Origin: CAXNKH01 sp049296795
Lineage (GTDB): Bacteria > Pseudomonadota > Gammaproteobacteria > Burkholderiales > Burkholderiaceae_C
Direction of reading: 5' to 3'
Length of the DNA stretch: 64,000 bases
NCBI GenBank assembly: GCA_049296795.1
Contig: JBAQTC010000007.1
Span: 124,001 to 188,000, forward strand
Shown: piece after piece, positions 34,504-44,708 of the stretch
Layout: the number at the start of each line of letters is the position of its first letter
Position numbering within the stretch: the stretch's first letter is position 1
Position numbers and translations under genes: made by a program
Notes under the pieces: generated by a model
Seen by the model: the letters and a program-made list of their open reading frames with translations, nothing else
What the model was told of the DNA's origin: nothing
The model's database searches: none

Positions 34504-36253
34504 TCTCCCTCAAGGCCATCGGATTTTTGCGCTGATAGAGCTGCATGTTGTCGCTGCGTTCGCCCAGGCGACGCAAGCTGCTGTGCCAGCGCCATTGCTG
34601 CAAATCAACGGCTTTATCGGCGCGCTGTTCACTGCTGAGCAACAGCCATGGGCAGTGCATGGTGGCGTTCGTCGGTGTCAGCTTGAACTGAGCTTGGTGA
34701 CGCAAGGCCGCTATCTGGGCCCGACTGAGGCCTTGCACTTCTACGCAATCATTTTTCCCCACCAGCTTGTTGGCCTGGCTGACCAGGGGTGCGTAGCTGC
34801 GGGCGTAATCGAGCAGCGGCAACCACAAACTCATTAACAACAACCAGCACAGGGCTGCACCTGCGGCCGGTAGGACCAAGCTTTTCCAGATGGCAGCACG
34901 GTGTCGCCCGACCCGCCACATCACCAACCAGATCCAGGCCGAAGTGGCGAACAGGGCCAACAGAAAGGGCAGCAAGGAGAAGCTGGCCGTAAAACCGGGA
35001 GCCAGTCGCATGACGTTGGCTGCGGGTTGAGCGGGGAAACCGGTTTGCATGGCCAGCCACACAATCCAGATGATGAGACCACAACCTGAGAAGAAGAGCA
35101 GGGTGAACCAGTCGATCAGCGCGGCAACGCTGCGTTGCAGTGTGGGCAGAGCAAAGGCAGCCAATGTTGCCAGCGCCGGTAGTGCCAGCAGCAACGAACG
35201 ATGCGAAGCACTGGTGAGCAAGGTGGTGAGCAAAGCGACCAGCACAAACCACAGAGGTAAGGCCAAATGGCGGCTGATTTCCCCGCTGGAGATTTGTTGA
35301 CGCCAGCGCCATAGACTCCACAAAGCCAGTGGCCAGGCCGGCCAAGTGAACCAAAGCAATGAACGACCGAGGTTGCGCCATACCAGCCACTGCGCTTGCG
35401 GCAAGACGATGCGCCATTGCCAGAGCTCCAACCAGCTGGCCAGTCCAGCCAATGCCAGCGTGACACCAACCAGTGCCATGAGTTTGCGCCGGTAGTTGAT
35501 GGGACTGTCTGAATCCGGCTGGTGTGGTTCACTGCGATCGAGTAGGCCCAGCAGGACACCGCCAAGACCGAGTACAACGGCCAGGCTGGGAGCACCTGAG
35601 AGCGTCAGGCCAGCCAGCCCAACCGTGCCCAGCAGCATGGGCAGTGCTGTCCGGTAAGGCAGGGCGGCAAAAGCATAGAAAGTCAGGGCGGAAAATGACA
35701 GCTGGATCTGGGCCGGCGTGGTTTCATGCGAGAGCTGCGCCAGACCCAAGCAGGCGATCAAAGCCAGCAAGCCCCCGTCGGCAATGGCGCGTGCATAGTC
35801 GGTGGGCAAGGCCTCGCCACCGAAGGCAAAGGCCACTGGCTGCGCCTTGGGGCTTAAGGCCAGGAAATAAGTTCCCCACCAAGTGGCCCACATGGCCAGC
35901 CCGAGCAGTAAGGCAAAGGGGATGCGGGAAGCCAGTTCACTTGCCAGTGCGGAAGGTGCGAGTTGGATGGCCCAGGCACCCAGCCAATAAGCTAACAAGC
36001 CATCAACTTCGGGCACCAAGCCCATGAGTTGGGGATGTAGCCATGAAACACCGCCCCGGGCCAACTCAGCCATGTAGCCGAACTCAGCCATGTCGGCCCC
36101 CTTCCAGGGCTCACGGCCAATGAAACCGGGCAGGACGTAGGCTAAGCAAAACAGCAGCAAGGCCCAGCGCGGCAGGCGGCGAACGGCCGACTGGGCGACG
36201 ATGGCGGGGCTAGCGTGTTTCACGATCGGATGGCGTAGGGTATTAAGGGGCAA
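34475..36253 (-). CDS. GT39/ArnT-like membrane glycosyltransferase family protein
   Basis: 592 residues with about a dozen hydrophobic segments. The N-terminal loop after the first helix has GREPWKGADMAEFGYMAE, matching the acidic motif of polyprenol-phosphate-sugar glycosyltransferases; the C-terminal 100 residues are soluble and periplasmic by the positive-inside rule. The equivalent DxD pattern is imperfect, so donor and acceptor are unknown. Stop overlaps the MATE gene start. Confidence 0.65.
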   Translation of the reverse strand: MPLNTLRHPIVKHASPAIVAQSAVRRLPRWALLLFCLAYVLPGFIGREPWKGADMAEFGYMAELARGGVSWLHPQLMGLVPEVDGLLAYWLGAWAIQLAPSALASELASRIPFALLLGLAMWATWWGTYFLALSPKAQPVAFAFGGEALPTDYARAIADGGLLALIACLGLAQLSHETTPAQIQLSFSALTFYAFAALPYRTALPMLLGTVGLAGLTLSGAPSLAVVLGLGGVLLGLLDRSEPHQPDSDSPINYRRKLMALVGVTLALAGLASWLELWQWRIVLPQAQWLVWRNLGRSLLWFTWPAWPLALWSLWRWRQQISSGEISRHLALPLWFVLVALLTTLLTSASHRSLLLALPALATLAAFALPTLQRSVAALIDWFTLLFFSGCGLIIWIVWLAMQTGFPAQPAANVMRLAPGFTASFSLLPFLLALFATSAWIWLVMWRVGRHRAAIWKSLVLPAAGAALCWLLLMSLWLPLLDYARSYAPLVSQANKLVGKNDCVEVQGLSRAQIAALRHQAQFKLTPTNATMHCPWLLLSSEQRADKAVDLQQWRWHSSLRRLGERSDNMQLYQRKNPMALRESAPTPPTTH

Positions 36254-36255
36254 TG

Positions 36256-36286
36256 AAAAAGGCAGCGCGGTTACCCGGGCTGCCTT
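36256..36286 (-). terminator. Rho-independent terminator after rpmE2
   Basis: On the minus strand AAGGCAGC pairs with GCTGCCTT around a 12-nt loop and runs into TTTTT. It sits between rpmE2 and the following membrane protein gene. Confidence 0.8.
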
Positions 36287-36306
36287 GTTTCCGATTCGCT
36301 TGCTGT

Positions 36307-36576
36307 TTACTTGGCAGCGTTTTTGCCGAAACGGTTGCGGAAGCGCTCAACGCGTCCACCCATATTGTCCACGGACTTCTGGGTACCCGTGTAGAAGGGG
36401 TGCGACTCGCTCGAGGTGTCAAGTTTGTAAAGGGGGAGTTCTCGGCCATCGTCCATTTTCACCATTTCTTTGGCGTTGACGCAGGAGCGGGTGACGAATT
36501 TGAAGCCATTGGACAGATCCAAGAAGCAAACGTCGCGGTAATTGGGGTGAATGCCAGGTTTCATATTTTCTTTCAT
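36307..36576 (-). CDS. rpmE2: Ribosomal protein L31, type B
   Basis: 89 residues, MKENMKPGIHPNYRDVCFLD start, SHPFYTGTQKSVDNMGGRVERF end. It lacks the CxxC zinc pairs of type A L31 (single Cys in TRSC), so it is a zinc-independent form. An ATG two residues before the usual MKPGIHP is used; both are possible. The longer open frame upstream lies in repeat DNA. Confidence 0.93.
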   Translation of the reverse strand: MKENMKPGIHPNYRDVCFLDLSNGFKFVTRSCVNAKEMVKMDDGRELPLYKLDTSSESHPFYTGTQKSVDNMGGRVERFRNRFGKNAAK

Positions 36577-36616
36577 CAGCAATAGCCGCACCAGCCTATC
36601 TGGTGTACTTGTCGCA

Positions 36617-36776
36617 AAAACAGGGATTATAACCGCAGAGGAGGGCCGTCCCAAGCATGGTTGCGCCCCCTCGGGGAGCGTGGGGGCCGGTTTCGCCGCC
36701 GGGCCGCCCCAAGGCGAAATGCTCCCCCCTGGGGGGCAGCGACCCACATGAAGTGGGGGAGCGTGGGGGCCGTACT
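36617..36776. repeat. Hairpin-rich GC block between rho and rpmE2
   Basis: Contains nested dyads: TTTCGCC (36691-36697) with GGCGAAA (36713-36719), GCTCCCCCC/GGGGGGCAGC (36721-36740) and CCCAC/GTGGG, plus a direct repeat of GGGGAGCGTGGGGGCC (36673 and 36756). Similar blocks are common between Comamonadaceae genes; it may end the rho transcript. Confidence 0.7.
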
Positions 36777-38039
36777 TTATCCGCCTCTTCGCATCATGTC
36801 GAAGAACTCGCTGTTGTTCTTGGTAGCCCGCATTTGCTTGAGAACCATTTCCATGGATTCAACTTCGTCCATGTTGTAGAGGAACTGGCGCAGGATGCGG
36901 GTTTTTTGCAAGATTTCAGGCTGCAGCAGCAATTCTTCGCGTCGAGTTCCGCTGCGATTGAGCTGAATCGAGGGGAATACACGCTTTTCATACAGGCGAC
37001 GGTCGAGGTGGATTTCAGAGTTGCCGGTGCCCTTGAACTCCTCAAAAATCACTTCGTCCATGCGGCTTCCCGTGTCGATCAACGCGGTGGCGATGATGGT
37101 CAACGAGCCGCCTTCTTCGACGTTGCGAGCTGCACCGAGGAATCGTTTGGGGCGCTGCAAGGCATTGGAGTCCACACCGCCGGTGAGCACTTTGCCTGAG
37201 GATGGGACCACGTTGTTATAGGCACGCGCCAAGCGGGTGATCGAGTCAAGCAAGATCACCACGTCTTTTTTCAATTCAACCAAACGCTTGGCACGCTCGA
37301 TCACCATTTCGGCGACATGTACATGACGGGCGGCAGGCTCATCGAAGGTGGAGGCGATCACTTCGCCTTTGACCGTGCGTTGCATTTCGGTCACTTCTTC
37401 GGGCCGCTCGTCGATCAGCAACACCATCATGTGACTGTTGGGGTAGTTAGCGCTGATGGCGTGGGCGATGTGCTGCATCATCACGGTCTTGCCGCTTTTG
37501 GGCGGCGCCACCAGCAAGGCGCGCTGGCCTTTGCCTATGGGTGCAATGACATCAATGACGCGGCCTGTGATGTTTTCTTCACCCTTGATGTCGCGCTCAA
37601 GCTTCATTTGCTCCTTGGGGAACAGTGGCGTCAAATTCTCAAACATCACCTTGTGTTTGTTTTCCTCAGGCCCACCGCCATTGACTTTATCGAGCTTGTT
37701 GAGCGCAAAGTAACGCTCGCCATCCTTGGGTGTACGGACTTCGCCTTCGATCATGTCGCCCGTGTGCAAATTGAAGCGGCGCACCTGGCTCGGGCTGATG
37801 TAAATATCGTCGGTGCTGGCGGTGTAGCTGGTGTCGGGACTGCGCAAGAAACCAAAACCGTCGGGCAGAATTTCCAGCACGCCATCGGCAATGATTTGCT
37901 CTCCGGTACGGGCCCGCTTTTTGATGATTGCAAACATCAGCTCTTGCTTGCGCATGCGGCCGGTGTTTTCAATTTCAAGCTCTTCAGCTTGTTTGAGGAC
38001 TTCCGACACGTGCAGTGCCTTGAGTTCGTTTAAGTGCAT
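36777..38039 (-). CDS. rho: Transcription termination factor Rho
   Basis: 420-residue hexameric RNA helicase. N-terminal RNA-binding domain with GFGFLRS; Walker A LLVAPPKSGKT, Q-loop region DERPEEVTEMQ, Walker B VVILLDSITRLARAYN, R-loop GSRMDEV. The 210-bp gap to trxA upstream carries no gene and probably the rho leader. Confidence 0.97.
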   Translation of the reverse strand: MHLNELKALHVSEVLKQAEELEIENTGRMRKQELMFAIIKKRARTGEQIIADGVLEILPDGFGFLRSPDTSYTASTDDIYISPSQVRRFNLHTGDMIEGEVRTPKDGERYFALNKLDKVNGGGPEENKHKVMFENLTPLFPKEQMKLERDIKGEENITGRVIDVIAPIGKGQRALLVAPPKSGKTVMMQHIAHAISANYPNSHMMVLLIDERPEEVTEMQRTVKGEVIASTFDEPAARHVHVAEMVIERAKRLVELKKDVVILLDSITRLARAYNNVVPSSGKVLTGGVDSNALQRPKRFLGAARNVEEGGSLTIIATALIDTGSRMDEVIFEEFKGTGNSEIHLDRRLYEKRVFPSIQLNRSGTRREELLLQPEILQKTRILRQFLYNMDEVESMEMVLKQMRATKNNSEFFDMMRRGG

Positions 38040-38249
38040 GGAGTGATCCCAAATGGGAGTTAACGAAAAATTCAGGGGAGCTTGGAGCCAGGGCAGACCA
38101 GAGGCCTTGGCGGGAGAACATACGAGCCGATCGACTTGCTTATCGGCGTTCTAGCGGGATTATGACAGGAAATTTAAGGGCGCTTATATCGGCTGGGGCC
38201 AAGCTGTTGCGCCAATCCCACCTGTCAGGATCGGCGCAAGTCCATCTTA

Positions 38250-38582
38250 TTAGCTCAATTGCTGGTCAATGAACGCAGCCAGTTGGGACTTGCTCAGGGC
38301 GCCGACTTTGGTGGCGGCGAGTTGACCGTCTTTGAACAACATCAGGGTCGGGATGCCGCGAATACCGAACTTGGCGGGGATTTCGCGGTTTTCATCCACA
38401 TTCATCTTGGCGATTTGAAGCTTGCCCTGGTAAGCCGCAGAAATTTCGTCGAGGATGGGGGCAATCATTTTGCAAGGTCCGCACCACTCGGCCCAGTAAT
38501 CCACCAATACCGGTTGTTTGGCTTGCAGTACATCGGTCTCGAAAGTGGTGTCGGTGACGTGTTTGATGAGTTCGCTGGCCAT
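38250..38582 (-). CDS. trxA: Thioredoxin
   Basis: 110 residues, active site AEWCGPCKMIAP near residue 33, cis-Pro in IRGIPTLMLF. General disulfide reductase. Placed upstream of rho, the arrangement known from E. coli. Confidence 0.97.
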   Translation of the reverse strand: MASELIKHVTDTTFETDVLQAKQPVLVDYWAEWCGPCKMIAPILDEISAAYQGKLQIAKMNVDENREIPAKFGIRGIPTLMLFKDGQLAATKVGALSKSQLAAFIDQQLS

Positions 38583-38600
38583 GGTCGTTCCTGGTTTTTT

Positions 38601-38692
38601 GAGGACAGAGCTGCGCTAAGCCGGGTCTGCCCCGCAAGGTTTTAAAATAATCGAGGACAGAACTGCCCTGTGCTTCGGTTTGTCCCGCGAGT
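38601..38692. repeat. Two tandem GGACAG-type palindromes
   Basis: GAGGACAG...TCTGCCCCGCAAGG (38601-38640) and GAGGACAG...TTGTCCCGCGAG (38653-38692) lie between trxA and addB and resemble the pair at 58050-58137. Degenerate REP-like units. Confidence 0.6.
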
Positions 38693-38777
38693 TCATGTAT
38701 TGCGGATAAAGTCGATGAATTGTGACAGAAATCAAGTCCCCCAATCTGAGCGTCGACCTGATGCGGAGCTGCCATCC

Positions 38778-41351
38778 ATGAACGCAAGGCATCCGGCGTT
38801 CCAAAGCTGGCTGGATCCGCAGACGGGCTGGTTGATGCGCATCGAACAGCATCGACAGCGTTGCCAGGCACACCCGGCGCGCACGATTGTCTTATTACCT
38901 TACGCGCAGTTGATTCCCTTGGCGTTGCGGCTTTGGTCCGAGCTTTTTCCCAGCGGTTTTCCGCCCCGATTTGAAACCACCCAGAGCTGGAGCCGCTGCT
39001 TGGGTGGACAGAGTCTTGAGGCTACCGACATCAGCCAGGACACGGGACTGGACTTGCTCACGGCGCGGGCGCTGCTGGAACGTTCGGGGCAGGGTTCTTG
39101 GGCGCAGGATTTGGCGCCTGATCTACTGGACGCGGTACAGCAACTCGCCCCTTTGGCAGCAGCTATCACTCCGGGGTTGCGCGCTGATTGGGCAATTCAG
39201 GCTCGTTCTGCGGTGCAACTGGGCATGCAGGCCAGCGACCTGAAGGTGGAAGCCACTTTGGCACGGATTGCTGTTGAATGGGCTGCTGTATCGGCTTATT
39301 CGACGGATGTGCTGCACGACGTTGGCCTCATGCAAGAAACCGAGGCGCTGGTCATTTTGCAGGGCTTGCAGGCAGAACCCTTGCATCTCGTATTAGCCGG
39401 CCGGCTGGGGCAACGCTGCTTGGTTTTGCAGCTCGATCCGACACCAGAGAACGGTCAGCAGAGTTGTTATCCGGGTCCTCGGCAGCAGTTCGAACTGCAC
39501 CCGGCGCGCGACGCTGAGGATGAAGCCCAACTGGCCGCCGCCTGTGTGCTGCGCCATGTCAATTCCGAGAGAACGCCGCTGGCCTTGGTGGCCATTGACC
39601 GCTCGCTGATGCGTCGCGTGCGCGCGCTGCTGGTTGCCAGTGGTGTAGCTTTGCGTGATGAGACGGGGTGGAAGCTCTCCACCAGTCGAGCCGCTTCGCT
39701 GGTCATGAGCAGCTTGCGCGCTGCAAGCTGGAATGCAAATTGTGATGCGGTGCTGGATTGGCTCAAAAATGCCCCCGCTTTTCAGACGCAGCAGGTCAGC
39801 AGCTTGGAGCAGATGCTGCGTCGACAACAGATTCGTGATTGGCGTTCGCTGGTGCTGACCGAGCCTTTGAAGGATGCGGAACTCCATGCGTTGTTGCTGC
39901 GCGTCGAGAGTTTTCGACAAACGTTAAAAGGAACACACAGCTTGCTGCAATGGCTGGTACTGCTGCACGACTTGCTCAAGGCTTGTGGCCAGTGGCCCTT
40001 GTTGTCAGGGGATGTGGCAGGCGAGGAGGTACTCCGGGTTTTGCACTTGAAGGAAGATGGCGCCGGTTTGCAATCCCAAGCCTTGCTGGATAATTTGGGA
40101 TCGCAAAACCGCTTGGATCACTCGGAATTTAGCGCTTGGGTCAACCGGGTGCTGGAAGCTTCAAATTTCATTCCGAGCTTTCCCCTGCAAGAGCAGGTGG
40201 TGATGCTGCCTTTGCATCAATTGCTGGGGCGTCCGTTTGCCGCCGTCGTGATCCCGGGTTGTGATGAAATTAACCTCAATACCAGTGCGCAACTTAGAGG
40301 CCACTGGACCGCGGCACAGCGCCAGGCTCTGGGCTTGGCATCGCGCGCAAGCCTGGAGGCTGCTGCTCAAGCGGCCTGGCGCCAAGCCCTGGCCTTTTCG
40401 TATGGCGACGTGTTGTGGCGACAAAGCGATGGATCGGGTGAGGCGCTGTTGCCAAGTCCCTGGGTCCAGGCTTTGCAAGCGAGCCCAGATTTTTCAATGG
40501 GCACCGATCCCCGGACCCCGTTCAGCGTTGCGGCGCAAGCTACTTTGCCGCCGCTGCCGCAAGGCGATTCCCTGGGTTTGACCCGAATTTCAGCAACGGC
40601 CTATGACGATTTGAGGCGGTGCCCTTATCGTTTCTTTGCTTTACGCCAACTCGGTTTGAAAGACGCCGAAGAGCTTGATTTGGATCTGGACAAGCGCGAC
40701 TTCGGTTTATGGCTGCATGCGGTACTCAAGCAATTTCACGAGGCCTTGCATAACCAGCCTATAGCCGAGTTGGCTGAACGCGAAAAATTGATTGATCAGA
40801 TGGCTCAGGGCGTGACGGACAGCATGAATTTGGAAGCCTCAGAGTTCCTACCGTTCGCGGCGGCTTGGCCCCGGCTACGCGACGGCTACTTGGCGTGGTT
40901 GGCCCAGCATGAAGCCACGGGCGTTCGTTTCGAGAGGGCGGAAATCTCCTTGCAACAGACGGTAGCGAACTGGTTCCTGGTCGGAACGCTGGACCGGGTC
41001 GACCGCGCACCTGATGGCTCCCCTTTGGTGCTCGATTACAAGACCGAGTCTTTGGGCAAAACTCGGGAGCGCAACAAAATGGCTTGGGAAGATACGCAAC
41101 TGGCATTCTACGCGGCGCTGTTGCCCGACGACACCTTGCGCGCGGCTTATGTGAATGTGGGAGAAAAAGAAACCCTGTGGTGCGAGCAAAAAGAAGTGGT
41201 GCCGCAGCGCGATGCGCTGATCGAAGGTATCGTGCACGACTTGACGCGGATCAGTCAGGGGGCGGCCTTGCCGGCTTTGGGGCAAGGGGATGTGTGTGAT
41301 TTTTGTTCTGCGCGTGGACTGTGCCGCAAGGACTTTTGGGAAAGTCCATGA
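38778..41351 (+). CDS. AddB-like helicase-nuclease subunit
   Basis: 857 residues. The N-terminal helicase-like half has no Walker A, normal for AddB. The C-terminal PD-(D/E)XK nuclease has LVLDYKTESLG and QLAFYAALL; Cys in DLRRCPYRFFAL and three Cys in DVCDFCSARGLCRKDF form the AddB Fe-S pattern. ATG 38778 is the best start. Overlaps addA by 4 nt. Confidence 0.87.
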   Translation: MNARHPAFQSWLDPQTGWLMRIEQHRQRCQAHPARTIVLLPYAQLIPLALRLWSELFPSGFPPRFETTQSWSRCLGGQSLEATDISQDTGLDLLTARALLERSGQGSWAQDLAPDLLDAVQQLAPLAAAITPGLRADWAIQARSAVQLGMQASDLKVEATLARIAVEWAAVSAYSTDVLHDVGLMQETEALVILQGLQAEPLHLVLAGRLGQRCLVLQLDPTPENGQQSCYPGPRQQFELHPARDAEDEAQLAAACVLRHVNSERTPLALVAIDRSLMRRVRALLVASGVALRDETGWKLSTSRAASLVMSSLRAASWNANCDAVLDWLKNAPAFQTQQVSSLEQMLRRQQIRDWRSLVLTEPLKDAELHALLLRVESFRQTLKGTHSLLQWLVLLHDLLKACGQWPLLSGDVAGEEVLRVLHLKEDGAGLQSQALLDNLGSQNRLDHSEFSAWVNRVLEASNFIPSFPLQEQVVMLPLHQLLGRPFAAVVIPGCDEINLNTSAQLRGHWTAAQRQALGLASRASLEAAAQAAWRQALAFSYGDVLWRQSDGSGEALLPSPWVQALQASPDFSMGTDPRTPFSVAAQATLPPLPQGDSLGLTRISATAYDDLRRCPYRFFALRQLGLKDAEELDLDLDKRDFGLWLHAVLKQFHEALHNQPIAELAEREKLIDQMAQGVTDSMNLEASEFLPFAAAWPRLRDGYLAWLAQHEATGVRFERAEISLQQTVANWFLVGTLDRVDRAPDGSPLVLDYKTESLGKTRERNKMAWEDTQLAFYAALLPDDTLRAAYVNVGEKETLWCEQKEVVPQRDALIEGIVHDLTRISQGAALPALGQGDVCDFCSARGLCRKDFWESP

Positions 41352-44300
41352 AGCAGCCGGCATTTGAACGCAACGGCCAGCCCATCAGTCGGGAAGATTT
41401 CTACGCCATCGCTTGTGACCCCGGTCGCAACATTGTGGTGGAGGCTTGCGCAGGTTCGGGTAAAACCTGGATCTTGGTGTCACGTATGGTGCGCGCCTTG
41501 TTGCAAGGCTGTGCGCCACATGAAATCCTGGCCATCACGTTCACTAAAAAAGCCGCGGGTGAAATGCGTCAACGCTTGTTGGACTGGCTCAAGGATTTTG
41601 CCCAGACCCCGCCCGAGCACTTGGAGCGTGAGCTGTTGTCTCGGGGTCTAGCCAAAGACTTGGGCCGAGCTGCGTTGTTGCAACACGCTGAGACCTTGAA
41701 AAGTCTTCATTCGTCCCTGCTGGCTCAGGGCCGCGGGGTTCAGATACGAACTTTTCACAGCTGGTTTGCGGCGCTGCTGCGAACTGCGCCGCTGGCATTT
41801 TTGGGGAAAAGAGGACTGCCCAGTAAGTACGAGCTGCTCGAAGACGATAGCCAGGCCGTGGCGCTGGTTTGGCGGCGTTTCGCTAAGCGAGTGACCGACG
41901 ATGTTGTGGCGCGTCAGGACTACTTCGATGCGGTGGCCCAGTTCGGTCGGCACCAGACCCGCAAGGCTTTGGAAAAAGTCCTGTCCAAACGCATCGAGTT
42001 CACTTTGGCTGACCAACATGGCGTGGTCGATGGCTCGGTGCTCTGCTTGGGGCAACAGTTTCCCGAATACCTTGGCTACGACCACCCGCGTGAATGGTTG
42101 ACCCAAGCCGCCCAGGCTCGTCAGCTGTTGTTGGCGGCCGCCTTGGTGTTAGGGCGAGCCAGCCAGGCGAGTTTCAGTGCCAAGGGCCGCGAGCTAGAAC
42201 AGGCCGTGACCGAAGCTGACGAAGTCGGCATCGTCCAAGCCTTGCTCACCCAAAAAGGCGAACCTCGAAAATTCAATGACGCGCTGCTCGGGATTGAGCA
42301 GCTTCGGTTGGCCCAGGGCTTGCTGCAGCGTTACCAGCAAGCACAAGTTCAGCACCAAGCCTGGCTCCATCAGCAGCGCATGGCGCGCTTAACCCGACTC
42401 CTGCTTCAGGAGTTTGCCCAGCTCAAGCGGGAGCGCGGTTGGGTGGACATGAATGACGTGGAGAGTGCGGCCTTGGCCTTGTTGAACGACCCAGAGCTCA
42501 GTGGTTGGGTGCAGCAGCGACTCGATGCCCGGATCCGTCATTTATTGATCGATGAATTTCAAGACACCAATCCCTTGCAGTGGCAGGCGCTGAGTGCCTG
42601 GTTGCAAAGTTATGCGGGTGCAGGCGGTGGTGACGCAGCCCCCAGCGTATTCATTGTCGGGGATCCCAAACAAAGTATTTACCGCTTCAGGCGGGCTGAG
42701 CCTCAGGTGTTTGCCGCAGCGCGCCAGTTTGTTGTTGACGGCTTGGCGGGCGTTGTCCTGAGTTGCGACCACACGTGGCGCAATGCCATGGCGATTCAGG
42801 CGCTGGTCAATCAGGTCATGCTGAAAGCCCAGACCGAAGGTGATTTTTCGGATTTTCGATGGCACAGTAGCGAATCAAGGTTGGCGGGTGCAGTCCTGCA
42901 TTTGCCGCAAATAGCGCGCGAGCCGACACCGGTGTCCGAAGAAAAGAACTGTGCTGAGCAGCCAGCGACTGCTGAGTTGCCCCGGGTTTGGCGCGACAGC
43001 TTGACCCAAGCCCGCAGCCTGCCCGAGGACAGCCTGAAACAACAGGAATGCCGTCAAGCGGCGCTTTGGCTGGCGCAAGTACTGGCCACGGGCGATTTGC
43101 AAGCCCAGGACATCATGGTGCTGTCGCGTAAGCGGGAACGGCTGTCATTGATGCAGCAGGCGCTGACCGAGCAACACATCGTCAGTGTCCAGCCTGAAAA
43201 AAACGATCTGGCTGAGTTGCCAGAAGTGCAGGACATGATTGCTCTGCTCGATGTCCTGGTTTCGCCCGGACATGACTTGTCACTGGCCCGCGCCCTGAAG
43301 TCACCTTTATTTGGATTGAGCGATGCCGATTTGGTTCAGCTTGCCTTGCTCGGGCGTTCTGCGCAGCAAGCAAAGAAAAATCAAATAACAGCGACGCCAG
43401 GCCGGCCATCTTGGTTTGAGATCTTGGGCTGCACCGAGGACTTGCCCGAGCATTTGAAAACTATTGCCCCGCGCTTGTTGCGCTGGCAAAGTTGGCTTGC
43501 TGCTTTGCCGCCACACGATGCATTGGATTCCATCTACCGCGACGCACAGGTGTTGCAGCGTTTTGTCGCAGCAGCGCCAGCCAGCCAACGGCAAACCACC
43601 CTGAGCCATTTGCAAGCTTTCTTGTTGGCTGCACTGGGGCTCGATGGCGGGCGCTATGCCACACCTTATGCTTTTGTCAGGGCGGTAAAAGCCGGCGGCA
43701 TGAAAGTGCCGACCCGGGCCGATGCACAAGCGGTTCGACTGCTCACCATTCACGGCGCCAAGGGGCTGGAGTCCAAGTTGGTACTTTTGATTGATACCGA
43801 TGCCAAGGAGCCTGCCGCTGAGACCATGGGCGTGTTGGTTGACTGGCCGGGCGAGGCGGAATTTCCGCAAAAATTCATTTTTCTAGTCAGTGAATCCAGA
43901 CCGCCGAGCTGTGCTGTTTCGGTCTTGGCGCAAGAGAAAAAAGCCAAGGCGCGTGAGGAGCTCAATGCCTTGTATGTGGCCATGACGCGGGCCAAACAGC
44001 AGCTGGTTTTGTCTTCCACCCAAGCCCAGCATCCCCATCTTGGCAGCTGGTGGCAAAGGATGTCGCCTCAGGCTGCGCCGCTCGAGCTGTCGATTCATGG
44101 GCCCAGGGGACCGGAGTCCAGCAACGGCCTGGGTCGCGTCAATACGGTTTTTACTTTGGCGCTACTCCCGGTTTTGCAAACTGAGTTGCAGACCCAGCAG
44201 CCCAACCTGGGCTTGAAATCAGAACCAGCCGAGAGCCCGATTTCTCTGGCTTCACGCATCGGTCAAGCCATGCACAGCTTGTTGCAGTGGCACAGAGGCG

Positions 44301-44695
44301 AAGCACTGGACTGTACGCCGTCGCAAATCAAGCTGCTGGCCCAGCAGTGGTCGCTGACACCGGCGCAGGCGCTCCAGGCTGCAGCCATGGCGCAGCGCAT
44401 TGTGGCGGGGCAGGGCGCTTGGGTTTGGGATCAAAGCCAACTGGCTTGGCAAGGCAATGAAGTGAGCTTGTTGTACCAGTCCAGTGTCTTGCGCCTAGAT
44501 CGGCTGGTGCAACACAAACGCACGGGCCAATGGTGGATTTTGGATTACAAGTCAGCAGCCCAGCCCCAACAACACACCGAGTTGCACCAGCAACTTCAAA
44601 ATTACCGCGCTGCGGTCCAGGCAGCGCAGCCTGGACAAGTGGTTCGAGCTGCATTTTTGACAGCCAATGGTGAACTGATAGAACTCCCTGAATGA
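41348..44695 (+). CDS. addA: AddA-like UvrD/RecB-type helicase-nuclease
   Basis: 1115 residues. Walker A VEACAGSGKTWIL, LAITFTKKAAGEM (motif Ia), LLIDEFQDTNPLQW (motif II), GDPKQSIYRFR (motif III), LTIHGAKGLES (motif V), ALYVAMTRAKQQL (motif VI), and C-terminal nuclease LVQHKRTGQWWILDYKS. With AddB it resects double-strand breaks for RecA loading. Confidence 0.92.
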   Translation: MKQPAFERNGQPISREDFYAIACDPGRNIVVEACAGSGKTWILVSRMVRALLQGCAPHEILAITFTKKAAGEMRQRLLDWLKDFAQTPPEHLERELLSRGLAKDLGRAALLQHAETLKSLHSSLLAQGRGVQIRTFHSWFAALLRTAPLAFLGKRGLPSKYELLEDDSQAVALVWRRFAKRVTDDVVARQDYFDAVAQFGRHQTRKALEKVLSKRIEFTLADQHGVVDGSVLCLGQQFPEYLGYDHPREWLTQAAQARQLLLAAALVLGRASQASFSAKGRELEQAVTEADEVGIVQALLTQKGEPRKFNDALLGIEQLRLAQGLLQRYQQAQVQHQAWLHQQRMARLTRLLLQEFAQLKRERGWVDMNDVESAALALLNDPELSGWVQQRLDARIRHLLIDEFQDTNPLQWQALSAWLQSYAGAGGGDAAPSVFIVGDPKQSIYRFRRAEPQVFAAARQFVVDGLAGVVLSCDHTWRNAMAIQALVNQVMLKAQTEGDFSDFRWHSSESRLAGAVLHLPQIAREPTPVSEEKNCAEQPATAELPRVWRDSLTQARSLPEDSLKQQECRQAALWLAQVLATGDLQAQDIMVLSRKRERLSLMQQALTEQHIVSVQPEKNDLAELPEVQDMIALLDVLVSPGHDLSLARALKSPLFGLSDADLVQLALLGRSAQQAKKNQITATPGRPSWFEILGCTEDLPEHLKTIAPRLLRWQSWLAALPPHDALDSIYRDAQVLQRFVAAAPASQRQTTLSHLQAFLLAALGLDGGRYATPYAFVRAVKAGGMKVPTRADAQAVRLLTIHGAKGLESKLVLLIDTDAKEPAAETMGVLVDWPGEAEFPQKFIFLVSESRPPSCAVSVLAQEKKAKAREELNALYVAMTRAKQQLVLSSTQAQHPHLGSWWQRMSPQAAPLELSIHGPRGPESSNGLGRVNTVFTLALLPVLQTELQTQQPNLGLKSEPAESPISLASRIGQAMHSLLQWHRGEALDCTPSQIKLLAQQWSLTPAQALQAAAMAQRIVAGQGAWVWDQSQLAWQGNEVSLLYQSSVLRLDRLVQHKRTGQWWILDYKSAAQPQQHTELHQQLQNYRAAVQAAQPGQVVRAAFLTANGELIELPE

Positions 44696-44708
44696 GTGAC
44701 TTAACTGA

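Noticed and set aside
38040..38249. Short leader gene before rho
   Set aside because: No start codon with a ribosome site and no attenuator-like hairpin with a T-tract was convincing in the 210-bp gap.
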